From the NCBI RefSeq assembly GCF_015687175.1, contig NZ_JADPQG010000002.1, positions 62,001 to 126,000 of the forward strand: a stretch of DNA of 64,000 bases. The letters run 5' to 3'. Positions 1 to 9,314 of this stretch are shown in pieces (within the stretch, counting starts at the first letter, position 1; every line of letters begins with the position of its first letter). The position numbers and the translations under genes were made by a program. Source of the stretch: Reinekea sp. G2M2-21 (GTDB lineage: Bacteria > Pseudomonadota > Gammaproteobacteria > Pseudomonadales > Natronospirillaceae). The notes beneath the pieces were generated by a model that had not been told where the DNA came from, made no database searches, and saw only the letters and a program-made list of their open reading frames with translations.

Positions 1-255
1 CCGGATATTTAACTTGGCTAACATGACCAACGTGTGAAACCACAGATCGGCTGTTTCATAAACGACCTTATCCTGTTGATCTACGTTGATCTCTGCGTTT
101 TTGGCGGCCAGAACCGTCTCAAATGCCTCTTCTCCGACCTTTTCCAGGATTTTGTCGAGTCCTTTGCTGTACAGGGAGGCCACATAGGAGCTGTCTGCTG
201 CCGCATCTTTGCGACTTTCAAGAGTGTCAGCCAGTTTCGTCAGGATATCAATCAT
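1..255 (-). CDS. hisE: Phosphoribosyl-ATP pyrophosphatase, C-terminus cut by window edge
   Basis: The minus strand reads 85 codons without a stop from an ATG at 253-255 to the window edge. The translation begins [16 protein letters not shown] and contains the HisE core with a [12 protein letters not shown] helix and an [13 protein letters not shown] helix, which carry the acidic metal-binding residues of the all-alpha NTP pyrophosphohydrolase fold. HisE removes pyrophosphate from phosphoribosyl-ATP in the second step of histidine synthesis in the cytoplasm. It lies 32 bases downstream of ubiB, the order seen in Pseudomonas and relatives. Family proteins are about 105-110 residues, so roughly 20-25 residues lie outside the window. 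Confidence 0.9.
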   Translation of the reverse strand, partial: MIDILTKLADTLESRKDAAADSSYVASLYSKGLDKILEKVGEEAFETVLAAKNAEINVDQQDKVVYETADLWFHTLVMLAKLNIR

Positions 256-287
256 ATCGTTTCCCGTTTACAAAGCATTGTATTTAA

Positions 288-1913
288 TCAAGGCCAAAGG
301 ATAAAACCCAGGGCTACAAGACCCGCCAGCCACTGCCCCGCGCTTAAATTTGCCAGGGTATCTTGCAATGGCGCTTGCCACATCAGGGCGATCAGCACTC
401 CAACAGCAAAGATCCTGCGCAGCACACGGCGATTTGCCCGATGCTCCTGTTGTTTCAGCAGTAATAACTCGCTTCGCAAGCGCTCATCAGCGGTCCCCAG
501 TTTGCGCATTTGCAACAGAGTTTCGTGAATAAGATCCGGCATCTGCGGCGCTTTCGCCAACCAGCTGGGACCGTGTTGCACCAGCGCCTGCACAAAACGT
601 TTCGGACCCACCTGCTCTTTTACCCAATTTTCCAAAAATGGTTTCGCCGTTTTCCATAGGTCCAATTGAGGGTAAAGCTGACGGCCCAAACCTTCAATAT
701 TCAGCAGTGTTTTCTGCAGCAAAACCAGCTGTGGCTGTACGCTCATATCGAAGCGACGCGCTGTCTGAAACAGGCGGATTAACAATAAACCAAAGGAGAT
801 TTCACTGATCGGTTTTTCAAAGATGGGTTCACACACACTGCGAATGGCAGCTTCGAATTCATTGACGCGGGTATTGGCCGGCACCCAACCGGACTCAACA
901 TGAAGTTCGGCCACACGGTAGTAATCCCGATTAAAGAACGCCAACAGGTTCTGTGCCAGATAACTCTGGTCTTCCCGTGACAGCGAACCGACAATGCCAC
1001 AGTCGATTCCAATGTATTTAGGGATATCCGGATTGCTGATATCGACGAAAACATTACCTGGGTGCATGTCTGCGTGGAAAAAAGAATCGCGGAACACCTG
1101 TGAAAAGAATATCTCCACTCCGCGTTCGGCGAGCACCTTAAAATTGGTGTTGCTGGCCTTCAGTGTCTCAATATCGCTGACCGGCACGCCATAAATGCGT
1201 TCCAATACCAACACCTGTTTCCGGGTGTACTCCCAATAAACGACAGGCACATAGAGTTTGCCATCATCAATGGTATTGCGCCGTAACGTGGCGGCGTTCG
1301 CCCCTTCGCGCAGCAAATCAAGTTCATCCAGAATGGTTCGCTCAAATTCTTCCACGACTTCCAGTGGGCGCAGACGCTTGCCATCGGGAATCAGGTTCAT
1401 CAGACCGGCCATCATTTTCATCAACCGAACGTCTTTGCGTATCACCTTCTCGATGCCCGGGCGAATGACTTTTACAACCACCTTGTCGCCATTGGATAAA
1501 GTCGCCGTGTGCACCTGTGCAATAGACGCAGAAGCCAGCGGCTGCAGATCGAACTCGGCAAACAATTCAGCAATGGGTTTGCCCAGTTGCTGCTCCACTA
1601 TCCGTTGCGCCACTTCTCCGGCGAAAGGCGCCACCCGATCCTGCAGATAGGCCAGTTCATCCGCCATTTCCTCAGGCAGCAGGTCTCGTCGGGTAGACAG
1701 TATTTGACCGAATTTGATAAAGACAGGACCCAAACGCTCCAGCGCCAAGCGCAGGCGACGCCCCTCATTGTCTTTGGCGCGGAACACCCAGCGCAGCGGA
1801 AACAGCCAGAACAAAAAGGAAATAAACCAGGGCAGGGCTTGATGTTGCAGCAGGGTATCAAGCCGGTATCGACCAACTACCCAAATAATCCTGAGCGCGC
1901 GAAGAAAGTTCAT
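288..1913 (-). CDS. ubiB: Ubiquinone biosynthesis protein UbiB, ABC1/ADCK-type kinase-like
   Basis: The 541-residue product matches UbiB in length. It has the family-specific KxGQ motif ([16 protein letters not shown], about residue 66), an alanine-rich nucleotide loop (ASIAQVHTA) and kinase-like loops including [11 protein letters not shown] and GIDCGIVG. Two hydrophobic segments at the C-terminus (about residues 500-541) would anchor it in the inner membrane. UbiB is an ATPase-type accessory protein needed for aerobic ubiquinone synthesis and is thought to help extract lipid intermediates. Its ATG overlaps the ubiJ stop by one base (TAATG), so translation is probably coupled within the ubiE-ubiJ-ubiB operon. 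Confidence 0.97.
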   Translation of the reverse strand: MNFLRALRIIWVVGRYRLDTLLQHQALPWFISFLFWLFPLRWVFRAKDNEGRRLRLALERLGPVFIKFGQILSTRRDLLPEEMADELAYLQDRVAPFAGEVAQRIVEQQLGKPIAELFAEFDLQPLASASIAQVHTATLSNGDKVVVKVIRPGIEKVIRKDVRLMKMMAGLMNLIPDGKRLRPLEVVEEFERTILDELDLLREGANAATLRRNTIDDGKLYVPVVYWEYTRKQVLVLERIYGVPVSDIETLKASNTNFKVLAERGVEIFFSQVFRDSFFHADMHPGNVFVDISNPDIPKYIGIDCGIVGSLSREDQSYLAQNLLAFFNRDYYRVAELHVESGWVPANTRVNEFEAAIRSVCEPIFEKPISEISFGLLLIRLFQTARRFDMSVQPQLVLLQKTLLNIEGLGRQLYPQLDLWKTAKPFLENWVKEQVGPKRFVQALVQHGPSWLAKAPQMPDLIHETLLQMRKLGTADERLRSELLLLKQQEHRANRRVLRRIFAVGVLIALMWQAPLQDTLANLSAGQWLAGLVALGFILWP

Positions 1914-2539
1914 TATTCGCGCTCCGACTGTTTAGCCTGCCATTGTTGTTCGAGGCGCCGTATTTTAGCGGCAATACGGTCGACATCTTGTCGCGCGGTC
2001 TGCACGGCTTGGGTGTGAGTCCGCCAAACACTGCTCTGAACAAACCAGCCGCTTTCCTCGCGCAGAAAGTTGCGACTGGTGCGCGAAAAGGAGGCCAGGT
2101 GATTTTTTGCAATCGAACCGAAAAAACGCAGACCGTCGGCAACAACATGAGCCGCTAGATCCCCGATTTTATCAGCCAGGGCCATTTCCCAATCGATATC
2201 CAATTGAGCGAGCACATCCTGAATGGAAAAAAAGGTTCGGGTATCACCCTGAATATGAATTTCATGCGCCATCATAGCGGCGGTCCGATCCTGGGCACGC
2301 ATGACCGCAAACAGGTCTTTAGCTTTACCGGATACTCGCGCATCAAAAGCGTCAATGGTGCCTGATTGAAGAAACACAAAACCATTGGCTTCAATGGTCA
2401 TACTCATGCTCAGCGCCGGTTCAGATACATCAAGCACGAGGGTTTTTCCAGCCATCGCCGCGAGCTTCTGTTCGGCAGCGAGGTCATACCGCAACGCATC
2501 ATTGATCAGCGTCTGCAGTGGCATCAGCCATTCGCTCAT
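1913..2539 (-). CDS. ubiJ: Ubiquinone biosynthesis accessory factor UbiJ (SCP2 domain)
   Basis: This 208-residue protein has an N-terminal SCP2-type lipid-binding domain (about residues 15-115) followed by a charged alpha-helical tail rich in Gln and Arg. That is the layout of UbiJ, which with UbiK supports the soluble ubiquinone-synthesis complex, probably by binding its hydrophobic intermediates. It lies between ubiE and ubiB as in other gammaproteobacteria. Its start overlaps the ubiE stop by four bases (ATGA) and its stop overlaps the ubiB start by one base. Assignment rests on position and fold, since UbiJ sequences diverge strongly. Confidence 0.9.
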   Translation of the reverse strand: MSEWLMPLQTLINDALRYDLAAEQKLAAMAGKTLVLDVSEPALSMSMTIEANGFVFLQSGTIDAFDARVSGKAKDLFAVMRAQDRTAAMMAHEIHIQGDTRTFFSIQDVLAQLDIDWEMALADKIGDLAAHVVADGLRFFGSIAKNHLASFSRTSRNFLREESGWFVQSSVWRTHTQAVQTARQDVDRIAAKIRRLEQQWQAKQSERE

Positions 2540-3306
2540 GCCTTCACGCCCCGGTGCAACGCAACAATACCTCCGGTGAGGTTGTGGTATGTCGCGCGGG
2601 CAAAACCCGCTTCCAGCATCATATCCTTCAGGGTTTCCTGATCAGGATGTTTGCGGATCGATTCCGCCAGGTACTGATAACTTTCGGCGTCTTGTGTCAC
2701 CAACTTGCCCATTATGGGCAATGCTTTAAAAGAATAAGCGTCGTAGGCCTTACTCAACATTTCATTATTGGGTTTGGAGAATTCCAGCACCAACAGCCGA
2801 CCACCCGGTTTCAGAACCCGGTGCATTTCTTTCAAAGCGACCTCTTTATGCGTCACATTGCGCAAACCAAAAGCAATGGTCACGACATCAAATTCATTGT
2901 CTTCGAACGGCAGAAATTCAGCATTGGCTTGAACCACTTCCAAATTACCGGCGATACCGCGGTCCGCCAACCGATCGCGACCAACTTTCAGCATAGAGGC
3001 ATTGATGTCAGCCAGAACAACTTTGCCCTGCGCGCCGACCCGCTTGGAAAACGCGTAGGTCAGGTCACCGGTACCACCAGCAATATCCAACACCTTGTTG
3101 CCCTGACGCACGCCAGACATTTCGATGGTGTAGCGCTTCCACAACCGGTGCACACCGAAAGACATCAGGTCATTCATCAGATCGTATTTACCGGCGACAG
3201 AGTGAAAAACGTTAGCGACCAGCTTTTCCTTGTCTTCTTCCCGGACTGTTTTAAAACCAAAATGGGTTGTTTTCTGTTCCGTCTGCGGGTTGTTTTGCTC
3301 GTTCAT
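2536..3306 (-). CDS. ubiE: Ubiquinone/menaquinone C-methyltransferase UbiE
   Basis: This is a class I SAM-dependent methyltransferase that C-methylates the benzoquinol ring in ubiquinone synthesis. It shows HFGFKTV at the N-terminus, the SAM-binding glycine motif [14 protein letters not shown], the acidic ADINASML motif and the family signature [21 protein letters not shown]. From the ATG at 3304-3306 (MNEQNN) the protein is 256 residues, close to the E. coli enzyme. An in-frame start ten codons upstream is possible but adds residues absent from the family. It is the first gene of the ubiE-ubiJ-ubiB run. Confidence 0.97.
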   Translation of the reverse strand: MNEQNNPQTEQKTTHFGFKTVREEDKEKLVANVFHSVAGKYDLMNDLMSFGVHRLWKRYTIEMSGVRQGNKVLDIAGGTGDLTYAFSKRVGAQGKVVLADINASMLKVGRDRLADRGIAGNLEVVQANAEFLPFEDNEFDVVTIAFGLRNVTHKEVALKEMHRVLKPGGRLLVLEFSKPNNEMLSKAYDAYSFKALPIMGKLVTQDAESYQYLAESIRKHPDQETLKDMMLEAGFARATYHNLTGGIVALHRGVKA

Positions 3307-3359
3307 GGTGGGCTCGAATAGGTTAACTGAGGGCATTGTAACGGGTTCAGGAGTTCAGC

Positions 3360-3387
3360 AACAGGTTGGCTACGACACCAACCTGTT
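3360..3387. other. Stem-loop between hemB and ubiE
   Basis: A perfect ten-base inverted repeat (AACAGGTTGG and CCAACCTGTT) with an eight-base loop lies between the ubiE start and the hemB stop. On the minus strand, the direction of both genes, it has no clear T tract. It may be a weak terminator or an RNA-stabilising hairpin after hemB. Confidence 0.45.
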
Positions 3388-3434
3388 TTGGGCTCCGCTG
3401 AATACTGGCTGACTCCTTCACCGATTGCAGAATT

Positions 3435-4421
3435 TTACAGCCAATCGGCCAACTGCTCTGCATAATAAGTGATGATCAGATCCACACCAGCCCGCTTAAA
3501 GGCCGTCATGGTTTCCAGAACAATCGCCTTTTCATCAATAACACCAGCAGAGGCCGCGGCTTTGATCATCGCGTATTCACCGCTGACGTGATACACAGCA
3601 AGTGGCCGCTCACTGTGTCGGCGAATATCGGCAATCACATCCAGGTACGCGGTACCGGGCTTAACCATCAGGATATCGGCCCCTTCATCTTCATCAGCCA
3701 AAGATTCCGCCAGTGCTTCCCGACCATTGGCCGGATCCATCTGATAGGTCTCACGCGTGCCTTTAAAGGTACTGTCTACCGCATCACGGAACGGTCCGTA
3801 AAAAGCCGACGCAAATTTTGTGGAATAGCTCATCACCGGAATATGACTGAAGCCCGCTTCATCCAAACCTGATCGAATGGCGCTGATCATCCCATCCATC
3901 ATGCCGGAAGGCGCAATCATGTCGGCTCCGGCACGGGCTGCAACCACCGCCTGACGTGCCAGATTAACCAAGGTAGCGTCGTTATCCACATCGTCATCGG
4001 CAATTACGCCACAATGACCGTGTTCGGTGTATTCACAGAAGCAATTGTCGGAAATCACCGTAATCTCGGGTGCCGCCCGCTTAGCGACACGGCACATCCG
4101 GGCCAGCAACCCATCTTCATTCCAGGTATCGGACCCGCACTCATCTTTGTGGTGCGACACGCCGAACAGGATCACCGCTTTTATACCTTTGCCTGAAGCT
4201 CGCTTAACGATATCCGCCAGCTGGCTTTCGGGGTATCGGTAAACACCGGGCATGGAGGCAATCGCGACCGGCTCGGTGATTCCTTCCTCGATAAAGATCG
4301 GCAATATCAGATCATCAACCGTCACCTGGGTTTCACGCACCATTGCCCGTAACGCCGCAGTACGGCGCAGCCGGCGAAAACGGAACTGCGGCAAAGGGGT
4401 ATAAGAAGCATCATTCGCCAT
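3435..4421 (-). CDS. hemB: Delta-aminolevulinic acid dehydratase (porphobilinogen synthase)
   Basis: HemB condenses two 5-aminolevulinate molecules to porphobilinogen in tetrapyrrole synthesis. The product carries the zinc-type cysteine cluster in DNCFCEYTEHGHCGVI, so it should be a zinc-dependent enzyme. The two Schiff-base lysine regions are visible as MSYSTKFASAFYGPF and MVKPGTAYLD. The start is set at the ATG at 4419-4421 (MANDASYT), which has GGAG at proper spacing and gives 328 residues, the usual length. A longer in-frame reading to 4505 adds 28 residues unlike the family. Confidence 0.96.
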   Translation of the reverse strand: MANDASYTPLPQFRFRRLRRTAALRAMVRETQVTVDDLILPIFIEEGITEPVAIASMPGVYRYPESQLADIVKRASGKGIKAVILFGVSHHKDECGSDTWNEDGLLARMCRVAKRAAPEITVISDNCFCEYTEHGHCGVIADDDVDNDATLVNLARQAVVAARAGADMIAPSGMMDGMISAIRSGLDEAGFSHIPVMSYSTKFASAFYGPFRDAVDSTFKGTRETYQMDPANGREALAESLADEDEGADILMVKPGTAYLDVIADIRRHSERPLAVYHVSGEYAMIKAAASAGVIDEKAIVLETMTAFKRAGVDLIITYYAEQLADWL

Positions 4422-4663
4422 TTCAAGGCTCCAACAAATTGTGAGTTGGCGGGCATTTTGCGACCCGCTCCACCAGACTTCAAGCCAAATACCCGGATTT
4501 TCCACAACTTCGACATTTGCCCAACGGCGGCCTGCAAGCGCCTACCCAGGGCCATTATCTCAAATATGGAACAATCGGTTGCTCACTTTTTGCCGCGAAA
4601 GAATGGACACCGACAAATCTGTCGGTAAACTCAGCCTCTCAATTCTTAACGAATCTAAGAGCA

Positions 4664-4990
4664 ATGAGCGAAAATATTCTTAATGTAACTGACGACAGCT
4701 TTGAAAGTGATGTCTTGCGCAACGAACACCCTGTCCTGGTTGATTATTGGGCAGAATGGTGTGGTCCATGCAAAATGATTGCCCCAGTTCTGGAAGAAGT
4801 TGCAGATGAATACGCCGGTAAAATGGTGGTAGCGAAACTGAATATCGACGATAACCCGAACACACCGCCTAAATACGGTATTCGTGGTATCCCAACTTTG
4901 ATGATTTTCAAAGGTGGCGAAGTCGCCGCGACCAAAGTGGGCGCGCTGTCAAAGTCACAATTGCTGGAATTTATACAAAGCAATAGCTAA
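4664..4990 (+). CDS. trxA: Thioredoxin 1
   Basis: The 108-residue product is a classical thioredoxin with the redox site [10 protein letters not shown] and the cis-proline loop RGIPTLMIF. It reduces protein disulfides in the cytoplasm using electrons from thioredoxin reductase. The start at ATG 4664 ([11 protein letters not shown]) gives the normal length; upstream in-frame ATGs would add about 50 residues without similarity. It is divergent from hemB and upstream of rho, a widespread gammaproteobacterial arrangement. Confidence 0.97.
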   Translation: MSENILNVTDDSFESDVLRNEHPVLVDYWAEWCGPCKMIAPVLEEVADEYAGKMVVAKLNIDDNPNTPPKYGIRGIPTLMIFKGGEVAATKVGALSKSQLLEFIQSNS

Positions 4991-5011
4991 AACCCGCAAT
5001 CTGCCTTAAAT

Positions 5012-5051
5012 TGAGCGCCAATGGCGCTCATTGTCCAATTTTTTCTGGACA
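5012..5051 (+). terminator. Hairpins after trxA, in the rho leader
   Basis: TGAGCGCC and GGCGCTCA form a perfect eight-base stem with a three-base loop at 5012-5030. A second weak stem (GTCC and GGAC) encloses a T6 run. This probably ends or attenuates trxA transcription. A separate inverted repeat, TATTGTT and AACAATA, lies at 5071-5093 in the rho leader and may be a binding site or an RNA element. Confidence 0.5.
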
Positions 5052-5153
5052 GTGACGTTTTACACGCCTATATTGTTTGCAAATCGAACAATAACTCTAT
5101 ATCAAACCAACCCTTGAGCCTTAGCGCTCGTCCCACTTCAAGCCAAAAAATCT

Positions 5154-6410
5154 ATGAATCTTAGTGACTTAAAAACCAAAGCCGTGTCCGAACTTTTGGA
5201 AATTGCCAAAGAGATGGGCCTCGAAAATGTTAACCGTACTCGTAAACAAGACCTTATTTTCACCATACTAAAGCGTCACGCAAAAAGTGGTGAAGACATT
5301 TACGGCGACGGTGTACTTGAAATCCTGCAAGATGGTTTCGGCTTCCTGCGTTCAGCGTCTGCCTCTTACCTGGCTGGTCCGGATGACATCTATGTATCGC
5401 CAAGCCAGATCCGTCGTTTCAATCTGCGAACCGGTGACACCATCGCCGGAAAAATTCGCCCACCAAAAGACGGTGAACGATATTTTGCATTGTTGAAGGT
5501 TGATACCATCAACTTTGCGCCGCTGGAAAACGCAAAAAACAAAATTTTGTTCGAAAACCTGACACCGTTGTTTCCGGATGAACGTCTCGTTCTTGAAGCC
5601 GGTAACGGATCTACCGAAGACATGGCCGGTCGTATTCTTGATCTCGCCTCGCCTATTGGTAAAGGCCAGCGTGGCTTGATCGTTTCGCCGCCAAAAGCCG
5701 GCAAAACCATCATGTTGCAGAATGTCGCTCAAGCGATTACCCGCGATGCACCCGATGCGCATCTGATGGTATTGCTGATCGACGAACGTCCAGAAGAAGT
5801 AACCGAAATGCAGCGTTCCGTGCGCGGCGAAGTGATCGCGTCGACCTTCGACGAACCACCCGCTCGCCACGTTCAGGTTGCTGAAATGGTTATCGAAAAA
5901 GCCAAGCGACTGGTTGAACACAAAAAAGATGTCATCATCTTACTCGACTCCATTACTCGTTTGGCTCGTGCTTACAACACCATTGTACCGAGCTCTGGTA
6001 AGGTACTGACCGGTGGTGTTGACGCCAACGCACTGGAGCGACCTAAACGTTTCTTTGGTGCCGCACGTAACATCGAAGAAGGCGGTTCTTTAACGATCAT
6101 CGCAACCGCATTGGTCGACACCGGCTCGAAGATGGATGAAGTCATTTACGAAGAGTTCAAAGGCACAGGTAACATGGAAGTGCATTTGGATCGTAAGATT
6201 GCTGAAAAACGCATATTCCCTGCGATTAACATTCGTCGATCCGGTACTCGCCGTGAAGACCGTTTGACCAGCGAAGCCGAACTGCAACGTATGTGGATTC
6301 TGCGTAAGTTGCTGGCGGAAATGGAAGATGTTGCCGCGATTGAATTCTTAATCGGCAAACTCAAGCTGACCAAATCCAACGACGAATTCTTCAAAAGCAT
6401 GAAAGGCTAA
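5154..6410 (+). CDS. rho: Transcription termination factor Rho
   Basis: Rho is the hexameric RNA-dependent ATPase that releases RNA from transcription complexes. At 418 residues it matches E. coli Rho. The N-terminal RNA-binding region ([22 protein letters not shown], then the cold-shock-like fold with DGFGFLRS) is followed by the ATPase core with Walker [12 protein letters not shown], the catalytic-loop region [15 protein letters not shown] and Walker [18 protein letters not shown]. The 163-base leader before the gene may host autoregulation as in E. coli. Confidence 0.98.
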   Translation: MNLSDLKTKAVSELLEIAKEMGLENVNRTRKQDLIFTILKRHAKSGEDIYGDGVLEILQDGFGFLRSASASYLAGPDDIYVSPSQIRRFNLRTGDTIAGKIRPPKDGERYFALLKVDTINFAPLENAKNKILFENLTPLFPDERLVLEAGNGSTEDMAGRILDLASPIGKGQRGLIVSPPKAGKTIMLQNVAQAITRDAPDAHLMVLLIDERPEEVTEMQRSVRGEVIASTFDEPPARHVQVAEMVIEKAKRLVEHKKDVIILLDSITRLARAYNTIVPSSGKVLTGGVDANALERPKRFFGAARNIEEGGSLTIIATALVDTGSKMDEVIYEEFKGTGNMEVHLDRKIAEKRIFPAINIRRSGTRREDRLTSEAELQRMWILRKLLAEMEDVAAIEFLIGKLKLTKSNDEFFKSMKG

Positions 6411-6415
6411 AATGC

Positions 6416-6459
6416 TTTTGAGCTTCGCTCAAAAAAAGGCTCCTTAACGGAGCCTTTTT
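6416..6459 (+). terminator. Rho-independent terminator after rho
   Basis: A short hairpin (TTGAGC, loop, GCTCAA) is followed by a strong one: AAAAAGGCTCC, loop TTAAC, GGAGCCTTTTT at 6433-6459. The T5 tract and GC-rich stem make an intrinsic terminator. Confidence 0.9.
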
Positions 6460-6700
6460 CGCATTTTAGGACCGCACACTAACAAGTAATCTAAAATGAT
6501 TTGATCCATCTTTATCATCGTTTACTTCAGTAAAGTATCACCAGCCCAAACAAAGCATTTCAAATAGAAAACGTCATGACATGATATCTTAAACCTGCTT
6601 GATACAGTGGGGGTATCACTTGAATAATTCTGAATGCAGGCTAATTTTGTTGGTCTGGAATGCTTTTTTTAGTGTGATGTTGAATTGAGGCAAACGAATC

Positions 6701-7504
6701 ATGAGTAGTCTTTTGAACAAGCTTGTCCGATATTGGCGTCAATTTGCCCACATTACGATTTCCGCATTTTTTGCTTCCTTATTGGCAAATGCCAATGCCG
6801 CTTCACTCTCCATTTTGACGGAGATTGATCCGCCCGCACAGTTTTTTAACAAAGACGGAGAGTTAACTGGATTTACTATAGAGCTTGTACAAGCGATTCA
6901 GAAGATAGTAGGCAACCAGGACCCCATAACGCCCGTTCCTTGGGCCCGTGCTTATCGGATGATTGAAACTCAGCCGAATGTAGTTTTGTTCTTAATGGTA
7001 CGAGACAAAAATCGCGCCCCACTTTTTCAGTGGATTGGACCGGTTCTGGAGTTCACCACTGGTCTGTACGGCTTGTCGGATTCAGAACTGGTTCTATCCT
7101 CGCTCACCGACGCGAAAAAATTACCCGCGATTGGAGTCTATAAAAATGATATTCGAGATCAAACATTAACAAACCTAGGTTTTGGGAATCTAGAACGTGT
7201 GACGAATAAAACCCAAAACATCAGAATGCTGATGGCTGGTCGTATCGATGCTTATGCCGCTTCTTCCATCTCCTTTGGCGCGGATGCGATTGAAGCAGGC
7301 TTTAGGCCTGACGATCTGAAATTGATCTTTCCGATAAATAATGTGCAAGCGTTCATTGCGATGTCAAAGCAAACCCCGATAGAAATTGTTGATGAATGGC
7401 GCAATGCTCTAGCTAAGCTCATTGATGACGGTACTCTGTCAATTCTGCTCAATAAATACTATCCCGGTGCACCTATGCCCAGCAGAGTCTCGGAGACATT
7501 TTGA
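6701..7504 (+). CDS. Periplasmic substrate-binding protein, amino-acid-binding type (SBP family 3)
   Basis: The 267-residue product has a signal peptide (hydrophobic stretch ITISAFFASLLANANA, about residues 18-34) followed by the start of an SBP_bac_3 fold (ILTEIDPPAQFFNKDGELTGF, split here as ILTEIDPPAQFF and the GF-IELVQAI region). No permease or ATPase genes adjoin it, so it may be an orphan binding protein or a sensor-type protein rather than part of an ABC importer. The ligand cannot be read from the sequence. It lies alone between the rho terminator and the nifJ operon, with about 240 AT-rich bases upstream in which I see no clear motif. Confidence 0.75.
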   Translation: MSSLLNKLVRYWRQFAHITISAFFASLLANANAASLSILTEIDPPAQFFNKDGELTGFTIELVQAIQKIVGNQDPITPVPWARAYRMIETQPNVVLFLMVRDKNRAPLFQWIGPVLEFTTGLYGLSDSELVLSSLTDAKKLPAIGVYKNDIRDQTLTNLGFGNLERVTNKTQNIRMLMAGRIDAYAASSISFGADAIEAGFRPDDLKLIFPINNVQAFIAMSKQTPIEIVDEWRNALAKLIDDGTLSILLNKYYPGAPMPSRVSETF

Positions 7505-7673
7505 CTGGTTAAAACGCGCTACTGCCATTTTTTACTGTTTTCTTTATAGCCGTCATTCTTATTCCTAATAAATCTGTCAACTTTGCAGCAAGTTGATACA
7601 ACGCAACTGTGCAGCCTTACATTTAGTTAAGAAAGTCCTAATATGGTTAGACAATAACCAGAAGAGGTCCGCC

Positions 7674-9314
7674 ATGAAACACTCCGATCTCACACTACCA
7701 CCCGAGCAACAGCATGTTCAGGGTACCGGCCCGATTTCCCGCTTTCGCCCGCGCTATCAAAACCTATTGCCGCCATGCAACCACGCCTGCCCTGCGGGAG
7801 AAAATATCCAGAGTTGGCTGTCGTTAGTGCAGAACAATGAACTGGAGCAGGCCTGGCGTGCCCTAACCGATGTCAACCCGATGCCGGCTATTCATGGTCG
7901 GGTTTGTTATCACCCCTGTGAAAGCGGCTGCAATCGGGCAGAAGTGGATTCGCCGGTAAAAATTCACGCAACTGAGCGTTTCCTTGGCGATCTGGCGATT
8001 GAGAACAATTGGCAGTTTGAGGTTAAGCGCGGACCAACCGGCAAACGCATCCTGATAGTCGGTTCAGGTCCGGCGGGGTTGTCAGCCGCCTATCACCTGG
8101 CCCGCCAGGGCCACAGCGTTGAGATTTTCGAAGCGAGCGACAAACCCGGCGGTATGATGCGTTTTGGCATTCCCGCCTATCGCTTGCCAAGGGCGATCCT
8201 GGATGCCGAAATCGGCCGTATCGAGCAGCTGGGCGTGAAAATACATCTGAACCGGAAAGTGCAGAATGTTCAGGAAGAAAAACGTCGTGGTTTTTTTGAT
8301 GCGGTATTCATCGCCGTGGGTGCCAACATTGCGACACAGGTTGATATTCCTGCCCGCGACGCCTCCAAAGTATTAGATGCCGTGACCTATCTGAAAGGCG
8401 TCGAATCCGGCAACGTGCCGGTGTTGGGGCGACGGGTCGCCGTCTATGGTGGTGGCAATACCGCAATGGATGCAGCACGCACGGCCAAGCGGCTCGGCGC
8501 CAGCGAAACCATGATTATTTACCGTCGTGATCGGGCGCACATGCCCGCCCACGATTTCGAAGCCCAGGAAGCGATTGAAGAAGGCATTACGATCAATTGG
8601 TTAAGCACGGTGAAGGAAGTCGACAGCGACAGCATCCAGATTGAAAAAATGACGTTGGACGATCAGGGCCGACCACAACCCACCGGCGAATTTGAAACAC
8701 TGGGCGCCGACTCGCTGATTCTGGCGCTGGGTCAACAGGTTGAGGCCGACCTGTTCAGTGATATCGAATGTGTCCAGATTGAAGACGGCGTGTTAGTGGT
8801 CGATGAACACTTCATGACCGGTTGTGCAGGCATATTTGCCGGCGGTGACATGACACCAGGCACTCGCTCGGTTACCTTCGCAACCGGCCACGGTCGCAAG
8901 GCTGCCGCGCACATCAATGCTTGGCTCGTCGACCAACAATGGACCAAACCACCGAGCCCGGAAGTCGTGGATTACCAGAAACTTCACCTGTGGTACCACA
9001 CCGAAGCCGAAAGCGGAGAGCAGGCTGAACTGCCGGTCGCACAACGATTGTCCGGTTTTGATGAAATCCTCCAAGGGTTTACGGAACAGCAAGCACGCTA
9101 TGAAGCCAGTCGCTGCTATTCCTGCGGCAACTGCTTTGAATGCGACGGTTGTTACGGCGCGTGTCCGGAAAACGCCATAGAGCGGCTCGGCAAAGGACGT
9201 GGTTACCGCATCGATTACAGCAAGTGCACCGGCTGCGGCGCTTGTGTTCTGCAATGTCCCACCTACGCGATTTCGTTAATACCCGTTGCGCAAGTTTCGG
9301 AGGCACAGTCATGA
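7674..9314 (+). CDS. GltD-like NAD(P)H-dependent FeS flavoprotein with C-terminal 2[4Fe-4S] ferredoxin domain
   Basis: The 546-residue protein resembles the glutamate synthase small subunit. It has an N-terminal cysteine-rich FeS domain (CNHACPAGENIQSW and CYHPCESGCNRAE), a FAD-binding Rossmann motif (GSGPAGLSAAYHLARQG) and a second nucleotide motif for NAD(P)H (YGGGNTAMDAARTAKRLGA). It then adds a ferredoxin-like tail with two four-cysteine sets (CYSCGNCFECDGCYGACP and CTGCGACVLQCP) not found in GltD itself. No glutamate synthase large subunit is nearby. Its stop overlaps the nifJ start (ATGA), so I infer that it moves electrons between NAD(P)H and the ferredoxin or flavodoxin used by NifJ. 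The ATG at 7674 has GAGG upstream; an upstream in-frame ATG at 7593 is less likely. Confidence 0.85.
   Translation: MKHSDLTLPPEQQHVQGTGPISRFRPRYQNLLPPCNHACPAGENIQSWLSLVQNNELEQAWRALTDVNPMPAIHGRVCYHPCESGCNRAEVDSPVKIHATERFLGDLAIENNWQFEVKRGPTGKRILIVGSGPAGLSAAYHLARQGHSVEIFEASDKPGGMMRFGIPAYRLPRAILDAEIGRIEQLGVKIHLNRKVQNVQEEKRRGFFDAVFIAVGANIATQVDIPARDASKVLDAVTYLKGVESGNVPVLGRRVAVYGGGNTAMDAARTAKRLGASETMIIYRRDRAHMPAHDFEAQEAIEEGITINWLSTVKEVDSDSIQIEKMTLDDQGRPQPTGEFETLGADSLILALGQQVEADLFSDIECVQIEDGVLVVDEHFMTGCAGIFAGGDMTPGTRSVTFATGHGRKAAAHINAWLVDQQWTKPPSPEVVDYQKLHLWYHTEAESGEQAELPVAQRLSGFDEILQGFTEQQARYEASRCYSCGNCFECDGCYGACPENAIERLGKGRGYRIDYSKCTGCGACVLQCPTYAISLIPVAQVSEAQS

Noticed and set aside
34-528. Plus-strand frame of 164 residues at the left edge
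   Set aside because: It lies opposite hisE and ubiB, both clear genes, and its product has no recognisable feature.
9140-9310. N-terminal extension of NifJ to 9140
   Set aside because: It would run inside the GltD-like gene in another frame. The ATG at 9311 overlaps the upstream stop and fits family length.
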